IMG/VR virus record: IMGVR_UViG_3300032770_000032 | Coordinates: 1-48,260 of that record | Reading direction: 5' to 3' (one strand) | Source: a virus | Length of the DNA stretch: 48,260 nt | In this document: piece by piece, positions 17,218 to 23,821 of the stretch | Numbering within the stretch: the first letter of the stretch is position 1 | Layout of the letters: each line of letters starts with the position of its first letter | Program-made: the position numbers and the translations under genes | Notes under the pieces: model-generated | What the model was told of the DNA's origin: nothing | What the model saw: only the letters and a program-made list of their open reading frames with translations | Database searches by the model: none

Positions 17218-17913
17218 TTACCTCACGCTCGCATTCTTTAAATCCATAACGAAATAATCAACCCACACCTGCTTCGATGTGGTCCCGACACTGCTAACCA
17301 TCTGCATGATCGGAGAGAGGCCGACAGTCGGTATATTGGTCGAAATCGTTCCGACCGATACCCCGTTAATGAAAAACGTAAACAGGCTTCCATTAGAAGT
17401 GGAGATTCCAAGCCTCACCCATGCACCGGCAGTGACCACGGTCGAAGTATTTGTGATCGTGCGCGTACCGGAGTTGGCAGTTTTGATTCGCCAATTGAGT
17501 GACTGCGAATCGTCGTACTCGAAATAGATTCCGTTCGTAAAATCGGCGCTTGGCGAATCGCCGAACCCCGCACGCCATTGAAAACGCTGAGTGGCGTTTG
17601 ATAGGACCGGGACCTGGACATAAAATTTGACGCTGAAACTTCCTGCATAGGGCTGAAAGCTTCCATTCGGCGGCAGAGTGTCGAGAGTCAGACATGTCCG
17701 ACCAGTCGCGCTCGTGCCGGTGCTCATCGCAAGTACACCTTGATGAACTGAGTCCGGGCAATTGGTCGGCTGACTTGTCGAACCTACTCCGGTACGGGTC
17801 TCGTCCCAGTTGAGCGTTCCGATATTCGTATTCAGAAATGCGGCAGCAATGAAGTCGTCCACCAAGTAGAGGCGGGTCTGTGGATTGACTTGCATTAGCT
17901 GGGCAGCAGGCAT
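17218..17913 (-). CDS. Adhesin-like protein, paralogue 2
   Basis: 231 residues, a tandem duplicate of the following gene with exactly the same length but strongly diverged sequence. Conserved blocks are RLYLVDDFIAA, NLNWDE, SVHQGVLAMSTGTSATGR, FYVQVPVLSN, AGFGD and NGIYFEYDDS. Its ATG shares one base with the upstream stop (TAATG). Probably a carbohydrate-binding jelly roll used in host recognition; not identified by name. Confidence 0.75.
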   Translation of the reverse strand: MPAAQLMQVNPQTRLYLVDDFIAAAFLNTNIGTLNWDETRTGVGSTSQPTNCPDSVHQGVLAMSTGTSATGRTCLTLDTLPPNGSFQPYAGSFSVKFYVQVPVLSNATQRFQWRAGFGDSPSADFTNGIYFEYDDSQSLNWRIKTANSGTRTITNTSTVVTAGAWVRLGISTSNGSLFTFFINGVSVGTISTNIPTVGLSPIMQMVSSVGTTSKQVWVDYFVMDLKNASVR

Positions 17914-18461
17914 TACGCACCCGCCTGAATTTCAGCCAAGAAATATTGGCGAACGGTTTGACCATCCGGCACGGTCACGTTGAAAACCGTACCGTCCATC
18001 GGCGAATCGAGAAAAGTGTTCGAGGGAAGTGTACCTAAAAGATAAGCCGCAGGAGAGAGGAGACCGAGTTGCAGATACGGGAGCAGGCTCGATAGAGCGC
18101 CCATGAGCGCGATGGAGTCCGAGGCGCTCAAATTCTTTGCGACCGCGTAATCGCGGAAGTCGAGGACCACGTTTACGCCGTAGTCCATGCGACCCTTGAT
18201 GCCGTCACGACGGACTTGCCGATCAGAGAGCCATGTCTGATAGACCGAGTTCCAAGTGTCGTAGGCGGCTTGGTTGGCGGCCTTCTGAGCGGCCAACTGA
18301 TCGGGCGTCATTGTAATCCACGGCGCCTGGTTGTACGGGTCCGGCAAAGGTGTCACTTCGTCCGGCTGATCGGGGAACTCAATGACCTGCGACGGCCATT
18401 GGCCGGGCAAGCCGTTCGGATTCAAATCGTCTTGATACAATTTCACTGCGAGCATGAGCAT
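17913..18461 (-). CDS. Hypothetical virion protein
   Basis: 182 residues from the ATG at 18461, chosen because GGGAG lies 8 bases upstream; a TTG at 18476 would add five residues but overlaps that site. Not recognised. It contains a Pro-rich stretch (around PDQPDEVTPLPDPYNQAPW), a helix rich in Ala/Gln, and a C-terminal beta part ending VRQYFLAEIQAG. Translationally coupled to the adhesin pair, so a fibre- or head-associated protein is likely. Confidence 0.65.
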   Translation of the reverse strand: MLMLAVKLYQDDLNPNGLPGQWPSQVIEFPDQPDEVTPLPDPYNQAPWITMTPDQLAAQKAANQAAYDTWNSVYQTWLSDRQVRRDGIKGRMDYGVNVVLDFRDYAVAKNLSASDSIALMGALSSLLPYLQLGLLSPAAYLLGTLPSNTFLDSPMDGTVFNVTVPDGQTVRQYFLAEIQAGA

Positions 18462-18489
18462 AAATTGGTCTCCCAAGTCTCTATCGGAG

Positions 18490-18996
18490 TTAGGCCGGAA
18501 CCGCTTTTACGAGATGCTGATATAGGCCGTAGGGCGTGATCATCTCCGTGTCGGGAATGGTTCGCACGGCTTGACGAAGCCAATCCGGTACGCCGTCCAC
18601 ATCGAGAGCCTGGGCTAGACCCACGCACAGAAATGTCCCCGGCGCGACCCACGGATTTTTCGGCGGAAGAGGTTGACCGAAAAATTTTCTTAGAATGAGA
18701 CGCCAGGCAAAATAGAAATATCCGCCGTAAGCATACCCGGCGCCATCATAACCCTGCATCGACTTCTGATAGACGCCCTCTTCCGCATCCTGGGTCATTG
18801 GCACTTCGATAGAGTAAACAACGGTATTTGATTTTAGGAAGTTCGGGAACCAGTCGATGCAAACGCCCATGAGATTGCTCTGGAATAAAAGCTGGTCTGG
18901 TTCAAAGACCATCGTGAAATGGCTGACCGGCTCCTGAAGGAACCACTTTTCGATAGGACTCAACGGAAGGCTTGAGAATGTGAAATTGAGCTTCAT
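18490..18996 (-). CDS. Possible permuted papain-like protein (YiiX/NlpC-type fold)
   Basis: 168 residues with an AGGGG site. Three blocks in order match the layout of circularly permuted papain-like proteins: EPVSHFTMVFE (His26), GTFLCVGLAQAL (Cys124) and MITPYGLYQHL (Thr-Pro 154-155). In that family His precedes the catalytic Cys and a TP-x-x-L motif follows. If active it would cleave an amide or ester bond, perhaps in peptidoglycan or lipoprotein during entry; it could also be an inactive structural relative. Seen: motif order. Inferred: fold and chemistry. Confidence 0.6.
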   Translation of the reverse strand: MKLNFTFSSLPLSPIEKWFLQEPVSHFTMVFEPDQLLFQSNLMGVCIDWFPNFLKSNTVVYSIEVPMTQDAEEGVYQKSMQGYDGAGYAYGGYFYFAWRLILRKFFGQPLPPKNPWVAPGTFLCVGLAQALDVDGVPDWLRQAVRTIPDTEMITPYGLYQHLVKAVPA

Positions 18997-19042
18997 AACA
19001 CCCCTGCGACGAGATCGGATGATCGGGCGGTACTCTCAAGAC

Positions 19043-19261
19043 CTAATACGCCAAGTCGATTGTCGCTTTACGGAGAGCCTCGAACTCCGAGCAGACCGAT
19101 TGGTGGAACTGCATCTGGAGCCGCGTAGATTCTTCCTGAGAAAGCTCAAAAAAGAAACGAGCCTTCCCAGGTCGAAGTTTTTCGATTTTGACGATCTTAT
19201 GTCCGCCCGCTTCTTTGGTTTGCAAGTACGTGGCGAACAAGTAATTCACCGTAGCAAACAT
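19043..19261 (-). CDS. Small protein resembling DUF5659 phage proteins
   Basis: 72 residues with a GAGG site. Pattern: a short N-terminal strand with aromatic residues, a KARFFFELSQEE strand-turn, then a long helix ending EFEALRKATIDLA. This resembles the small DUF5659 family known mainly from phages, of unknown function. It lies among small virion genes downstream of the capsid gene. Confidence 0.55.
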   Translation of the reverse strand: MFATVNYLFATYLQTKEAGGHKIVKIEKLRPGKARFFFELSQEESTRLQMQFHQSVCSEFEALRKATIDLAY

Positions 19262-19267
19262 GAGACC

Positions 19268-19579
19268 TCACAACGGATTCTGCATCTCGCAGATTCCGAG
19301 TATTCCGCCTGTCGTCGCCTGCACGACCGCAATCGAATCGTATTTGTCGAGCAGGAGAACCATTGGCGAGCGTGCCGGTACAAAAATATCAGCGACGGTT
19401 GCCGTATCGTTCCCGCTGGCAGCGTTCGATGAGAGGAATTGGCGGACGTAGCAATCGGTGTTTGACCAGAGTCGATAGGTCCTGCCTTGGGCCAATTGCT
19501 GTTTGGCTGACGTGCCGCTGACCGTGAGATTGTAGTTCAGGCCATTCGGTTGAGGCCAAAACGCGAAAAAACTAATCAT
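19268..19579 (-). CDS. Small predicted virion protein
   Basis: 103 residues with a GGGAG site. All-beta looking, Ser/Thr/Ala-rich, with QGRTYRLWSNTDCYVRQFLS and IFVPARSPMVLLLDKYDSIA segments. This is the pattern of small beta-barrel proteins that decorate capsids or cap spikes, and it is close to the capsid gene, so a decoration protein is one possibility. Not recognised. Confidence 0.6.
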   Translation of the reverse strand: MISFFAFWPQPNGLNYNLTVSGTSAKQQLAQGRTYRLWSNTDCYVRQFLSSNAASGNDTATVADIFVPARSPMVLLLDKYDSIAVVQATTGGILGICEMQNPL

Positions 19580-19856
19580 TGTCTTCTCCCTTTACCCGCT
19601 TGGAGAATCGCGACTGACGGTCCTTATCGACCGGCTTCACGACGTCTTCATCGCCGCCGTCGTCACCTTTCGGTGGAGCGACTTGCTTGGAGGGTTTTTC
19701 TTTCGGCGCCGGGCCGACCGGCTTGAACTGCAAAATGTCGCAGAAAAAAGATTTCTGGTCGGCTTTGATATCGAGACACCCTTCGGCGTCACAGACCATC
19801 TCTCCCCACTCAGTCGAGAGCTTTTTGTTTGCGTAGTGGGCGTGTTGAACCATCAT
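19572..19856 (-). CDS. Small acidic-tailed hypothetical protein
   Basis: 94 residues with a GGAG site; overlaps the next gene by 8 bases. The first 45 residues contain three Cys and may fold with metal; the last 50 are Pro/Lys/Asp-rich and disordered. It is the first gene after the capsid terminator. Function unknown. Confidence 0.6.
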   Translation of the reverse strand: MMVQHAHYANKKLSTEWGEMVCDAEGCLDIKADQKSFFCDILQFKPVGPAPKEKPSKQVAPPKGDDGGDEDVVKPVDKDRQSRFSKRVKGEDND

Positions 19857-19893
19857 TCTTAATCTCCTTCAATCTAACGGTTGAAAATGCAAA

Positions 19894-19913
19894 CGGGGGA
19901 CCGAAGTCCCCCG
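19894..19913 (-). terminator. Rho-independent terminator after major capsid gene
   Basis: On the minus strand an 8-bp GC-rich stem (CGGGGGAC / GTCCCCCG) with a TTCG tetraloop, followed by TTTGCATTTTC. It starts 13 bases after the capsid stop codon. UUCG loops stabilise terminator hairpins. It would allow strong capsid expression with reduced read-through into the tail genes. Confidence 0.78.
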
Positions 19914-19926
19914 CGTTCAAGACTGA

Positions 19927-21393
19927 TTACTGAGGTCCGAGAGCCGGTTGTCCAGCGAGGCGACCGATGTTTTTCACGATCACCCAGCCGCGAGGACGGA
20001 AAATGACAGGTGTATTGTAGTACAACTGCATCCACCGGATACTCGAAGCGACGGTCGCCAGCGGGAACTTGAGCATCGGGCTCAACTCGCGAAGAGTGAG
20101 AACCGATTCGTCAAGCTGACCGATGTAGGCCGTTCCCAAACCGGGCAAGTTTTCGTTGCCGTCCAGGAAGGTTGTCGTAGCGCCCGCCGAAGCAATCTGC
20201 GCGATCAGATACGGAGTTCCAGCGACACCGTCGGCGAGACGAGTGCGATAGATGTTGTATCCGGTCGTGAGATCGTTTCCAGAGACCGCTCCGCGAGTGA
20301 TCACGATTTGCACTTCCGCCGAGCCCGCGCCCGCTACGACCGCAGTAGCCGAGCCAGCGATTGCCGCCGACGAGCCGTTCTGCGATACCGCACAAACCGA
20401 GTACACATAGGAACCGTACTCTGACGATTGGAACCCGCGAGACGTGCTCTTCGCTTGCACCGTCACGACTGCCGAAGCAGGGGACGAAGCGGCGAGAGCG
20501 TTGTCCGCGACACTCGGAGCCGTTTGGTCGATGCGCAGGAACACGTCGGGACGGAGTTTCACAACTCCACCGCTCGTGCGAACTGCGTCGGCCACAAAGC
20601 CCACGGTCGCGTCGGAGTTCACAGGAATCGGGTAACGACCCTTGCTGAAGAACACCTTGTTGAAATCCGTGTGTGCGGAGTTCGGCATGTACGCATGGGT
20701 CGGGTACATGTAGTTGTCCATCAGGATGCGGGCCACTTCCTCGAACACCGACTCAGTGAGGACCGCACCACGAAGGTCGATCACAAACTGGTTGGCGGGA
20801 GTGGTGACACCGTCACCGATCAGGGTCGCGTCGCCATAACCGGCATTCAACTGCTTGTTGATACCGTCGAACGCTTGGCTGATCACAGAAGAGTTGGCTC
20901 CGAAGAGACCTTCTTCCATCCGTTGCAGCATCCACTTCGCACCGTTCTTGGTCTCCAGCGCGACCACGTTTCCGTGCGCCGGACGAACCAGCAACATCGG
21001 ATGTGTGATCTCACGGGTCGTACCCATGAACTTCACGAACGCAGCTTTACGTTGGTAAACGCTGTCGTCAGTGCGAGGCAATCCGCCCTCGTTGATGAAG
21101 AATCCACCTTGGCCGCCGTACTTCGAGAGCACGTTGTACTCTTCGACAGTGTTGTAGGCTTTGGTTTTCGGAATGTCGTTGTAGAAAATGATGTTCTTTT
21201 CTAGGAACGACACAATCTTCAGGGTGCTATCCAGAGATTCCACGCGGAGTGCGGAACCACCGGAGTAGGCTGCGGTATCGGTGCCGTAGCCAGCCTGAAG
21301 CGCCTTATTAATGTCGGCGACAGTCTGTTGGTCCGAGATACCGAAACCGTCGGTCTGGTTCTCGAACTGTTTCGTATCAATGATTGGAAACAT
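19927..21393 (-). CDS. Major capsid protein with inserted Ig/FnIII-like domain
   Basis: 488 residues. Residues 45-300 and 425-488 read like an HK97-fold capsid protein (RVESLDSTLKIVSFLEKNI near the N-terminus; RILMDNYMYPTHAYMPNSAH in the A-domain region; a C-terminal IRWMQLYYNTPVIFRP strand). Between about residues 300 and 420 sits an Ala/Ser/Gly-rich module with YVYSVCAVSQNG and GYNIYRTR motifs typical of fibronectin III or Ig-like domains, likely exposed on the capsid surface. It is followed by a strong terminator and preceded by the scaffold-like and protease genes. Confidence 0.85.
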   Translation of the reverse strand: MFPIIDTKQFENQTDGFGISDQQTVADINKALQAGYGTDTAAYSGGSALRVESLDSTLKIVSFLEKNIIFYNDIPKTKAYNTVEEYNVLSKYGGQGGFFINEGGLPRTDDSVYQRKAAFVKFMGTTREITHPMLLVRPAHGNVVALETKNGAKWMLQRMEEGLFGANSSVISQAFDGINKQLNAGYGDATLIGDGVTTPANQFVIDLRGAVLTESVFEEVARILMDNYMYPTHAYMPNSAHTDFNKVFFSKGRYPIPVNSDATVGFVADAVRTSGGVVKLRPDVFLRIDQTAPSVADNALAASSPASAVVTVQAKSTSRGFQSSEYGSYVYSVCAVSQNGSSAAIAGSATAVVAGAGSAEVQIVITRGAVSGNDLTTGYNIYRTRLADGVAGTPYLIAQIASAGATTTFLDGNENLPGLGTAYIGQLDESVLTLRELSPMLKFPLATVASSIRWMQLYYNTPVIFRPRGWVIVKNIGRLAGQPALGPQ

Positions 21394-21407
21394 AGTTCAC
21401 TCCTTCC

Positions 21408-22409
21408 TTACTGGAAAATTGCCTTGAGTTTCGGCAGCAACTCGGGACGAACAAAGCCGTTGGTCTCGAATCCGATCACATCGAGATCTTGGGCCTCACC
21501 CTTCCGTACTAATTGGCACAACGCCTCGCTCATTTGAGACTTGGCGACGTGCGGTTGTGGAGAGAGTCCTTTAAAGACCGGCTCTCCGGCTCCTTCACCT
21601 TCCAAACCCGAGGCCATTTTGCGCTCGGTTGCCTGCCCGCCTTTCGCGACGGTCGTTTCCGACTTCGCGGTACGTGCGGGAGCGTTCTCAATAATGCCGA
21701 TGCGCTGGCAAATTGCTTTGAGAACGATGCCGATTTTGGCTTGCGATTTTTGAAGGTCTTCCACCGCGTCCATCACACTCTCGTATGATTTTGCGATTCG
21801 GCCTTCGGACTTCACGACGCGCTCGGCAAGCTCGTCAATGCAGTCGCCCGTGTGATCGACAAGGGACTTCAGGAACTCAGACACGTCAATCTTTGTCTGA
21901 ATTTCTTCGGGCATGTCGTCAGTGAACGACTTCTTTGCCCGACGAGATTTTTGTTCGTCGTGCATGTCCTCTCCATGTTCTTCGCGTTCGTGTTTCTCGT
22001 GGTCGTCACCTTTCGCGCCGTAAGGCTTGCCGCTCGGCTTACCTTTGTGGTCGCTATGAGTTTCCGACTCATCCACATGGTCCGCGTCCATGTAGGATTT
22101 GCGAGCGTGAGACTTGCGCGACTTTTGTTCGTCGTGCATATCCTCACCGTGTTCCTCTTCCTCGTGCTCTTCGGAGTCGTGTCCCGCAGGGGCTTTCTGA
22201 CCACCGATCTTGCCGCCTTTTTTGGCGTGCAACGACTTTTCGGCTTTGCCGGGTTTCGGTGAGAAGTCGGACATTTTTTTGCCGCGAGCTTCTTCGCCTT
22301 CACCCAAGTCGTCCCCTTCGGGCTGATCGAGGTCGGTGTCCGATGCTTTGGACAACGTCTCTTCGAACGAGGAGAGAGCTTCTTCAACTTGGTCTTTTGT
22401 GACTTTCAT
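21408..22409 (-). CDS. Scaffold-like head protein, highly charged
   Basis: 333 residues. The first half is disordered, rich in Glu, Asp, His and Lys, and contains an exact repeat of EEHGEDMHDEQKSR about 54 residues apart. The second half is helical (LAERVVKSEGRIAKSYESV). It lies between prohead protease and capsid genes, the usual place of the scaffolding gene, and its composition fits a scaffold or internal head protein. It holds 12 Lys-Ser pairs. Family not recognised. Confidence 0.7.
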   Translation of the reverse strand: MKVTKDQVEEALSSFEETLSKASDTDLDQPEGDDLGEGEEARGKKMSDFSPKPGKAEKSLHAKKGGKIGGQKAPAGHDSEEHEEEEHGEDMHDEQKSRKSHARKSYMDADHVDESETHSDHKGKPSGKPYGAKGDDHEKHEREEHGEDMHDEQKSRRAKKSFTDDMPEEIQTKIDVSEFLKSLVDHTGDCIDELAERVVKSEGRIAKSYESVMDAVEDLQKSQAKIGIVLKAICQRIGIIENAPARTAKSETTVAKGGQATERKMASGLEGEGAGEPVFKGLSPQPHVAKSQMSEALCQLVRKGEAQDLDVIGFETNGFVRPELLPKLKAIFQ

Positions 22410-22427
22410 TTGGTTTCTCTCCTTTTC

Positions 22428-22652
22428 TTACACTTCGAGTTGTACTGGCGCGAGTGCCGCGACCAGTCCCGTGTTATACGGGTGCCCGGTGATGCTGTTG
22501 GTGTCCAACTGCGCCGCCAAAGCCTTCAGAGCCGCAATGATCGCATCCTGATTCGTTAGAATCGCTGCGACCGTGCGCTCTGGAGCATCATAAATCTGCG
22601 GTTGTCCGACCTGCGCAGCAGACAGACGTCCGAGACTTGTGCTTCCGCTCAT
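22428..22652 (-). CDS. Small hypothetical head-module protein
   Basis: 74 residues. It has an Ala/Leu-rich helix (AAILTNQDAIIAALKALAAQ) flanked by short Gly/Pro loops. Its start overlaps the protease stop (ATGA), so the two are translationally coupled. Function unknown; a small capsid or scaffold partner is possible. Confidence 0.6.
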   Translation of the reverse strand: MSGSTSLGRLSAAQVGQPQIYDAPERTVAAILTNQDAIIAALKALAAQLDTNSITGHPYNTGLVAALAPVQLEV

Positions 22653-23497
22653 AGCCTTCCCCCTTTCTTAAATAGGTGTTCGACAAAGATTGCCGCCGCT
22701 TCTTCGTCGAAGTCAGGACGGCTTTTGAGCACCCAGTCCATCGCCTCCAGTTTGTCGTCGAACTGAAGAATGGATTTGAGAGCTTTTTCTTTTTTCAATT
22801 TGAATTCCTGCGGACCCATTTTCTTCGCGTCGGAATCAAGAGACTCCTGCGCGAGCGCGGTTCCGCCAGTCTGACCAGCGATGCTTGTGGCACCCCCGGC
22901 TGACAACGCTTTCTCAGCGTCGAGAGACTTCATGGCGATCTCCTCGTCGTTGAATGATTTTGCGAGTAACTCCCAGGTGCAATCGGTGTTGACCGGGCAG
23001 TTGGTGATCGCGACATTTCGGATTCTCGCGGCCTCGATGGTTTTATTCGAGCGCCGAATGACTTTCCCTTCGATGGAGAAGCCGAGCTTCTTCCCTGGAA
23101 CGGACTGGAGAGCTTGGGCAAGTTCCCAGATACCGTCGGCACGCTTGGTGCCCTTGAGGATATAACCCTGACACGTCCAACCCTGTACGTCCCGATACTT
23201 CGGGTCCACCGTACCGAGATCGCGGTGGAACTGCACAGACTGAGGATACCCGACAATTGCCGAGGTCTCCTGAGAGTGGTTGTCGTTGAAATGCCCGTGA
23301 TGAAGAAAGTCATCGAAATCCAAGCCACGCGCAATGACCGTTTCGGCCTGTCGGTCCCGACGGTCGGTGGACATGATGCCCTTGATTTTTCGGGAGTCGT
23401 GCTGGTCTTCGGACTGAGCGGAGTCAGCGAAGAACACGTCTGGGAGCCAGACGCGAAAATCGTTTTCACCGATAAAATGTGGTTTCAGTGCTGCCAA
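22649..23497 (-). CDS. Prohead protease
   Basis: 282 residues from a TTG; no ATG or GTG lies between it and the in-frame stop upstream. GIMSTDRRDRQAETVIARG and DNHSQ (His74) followed by KKLGFSIEGK (Ser141) are the signature of HK97-type (herpesvirus assemblin-fold) prohead proteases, His and Ser being catalytic. The last 120 residues are extra and Ala/Lys-rich, perhaps a built-in scaffold part. It processes scaffold and head proteins during maturation. A promoter and palindrome precede it. Confidence 0.85.
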   Translation of the reverse strand: MAALKPHFIGENDFRVWLPDVFFADSAQSEDQHDSRKIKGIMSTDRRDRQAETVIARGLDFDDFLHHGHFNDNHSQETSAIVGYPQSVQFHRDLGTVDPKYRDVQGWTCQGYILKGTKRADGIWELAQALQSVPGKKLGFSIEGKVIRRSNKTIEAARIRNVAITNCPVNTDCTWELLAKSFNDEEIAMKSLDAEKALSAGGATSIAGQTGGTALAQESLDSDAKKMGPQEFKLKKEKALKSILQFDDKLEAMDWVLKSRPDFDEEAAAIFVEHLFKKGGRL

Positions 23498-23562
23498 CTC
23501 AAGTCCCCGAAGGTGTTGCTCCTACTCCGTCAAACTTGAGTCTCGTGAAGCGCGTGTGAATA

Positions 23563-23577
23563 CAGTGTCGGACACTG
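23563..23577. promoter_or_regulatory. 15-bp palindrome over the predicted transcription start
   Basis: CAGTGTCGGACACTG is a perfect inverted repeat with a 1-base centre. It begins right after the -10 element of the promoter at 23578-23606 and covers the expected start point (about 23571). This is a typical repressor operator position. The binding protein is not identifiable here. Confidence 0.55.
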
Positions 23578-23606
23578 ATTCAAAGATGTAAAGAGAGAAT
23601 TGTCAA
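23578..23606 (-). promoter_or_regulatory. Sigma70-type promoter for protease/capsid genes
   Basis: On the minus strand a consensus TTGACA (-35, 23606-23601), a 17-base spacer and TTGAAT (-10, 23583-23578; 4 of 6 matches). It lies in one of the few real intergenic gaps (105 bases) before the prohead protease, giving a leader of about 75 bases. The -35 overlaps the end of the upstream zinc-ribbon gene. Confidence 0.55.
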
Positions 23607-23821
23607 ATATTTTTGTCGGGCGGGACTTCGTAAACGAAGCTGGACTGGATTGCCCGCATAACATCGGGGTTGATCGCGACGTCCGTCCCGCAACTTTTGC
23701 AGACCGCAAACATGCCGGAGCGGTTCCACTTGAGGAGTTTCGAGCGCATTTTCACTTCGTCGCCGTAGGATTTCACAATGGAATCACGGCAATGCGGACA
23801 CTCAACCTCGACTTTTTTCAT
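23603..23821 (-). CDS. Small zinc-ribbon protein
   Basis: 72 residues from the ATG at 23821, which has GGAG 8 bases upstream; the open frame further upstream lies inside the previous gene. Two CxxC pairs (CPHC near residue 8, CKSC near residue 41) form a zinc ribbon. Function unknown; such proteins often bind nucleic acid or protein partners. It ends at the promoter of the protease gene. Confidence 0.65.
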   Translation of the reverse strand: MKKVEVECPHCRDSIVKSYGDEVKMRSKLLKWNRSGMFAVCKSCGTDVAINPDVMRAIQSSFVYEVPPDKNI

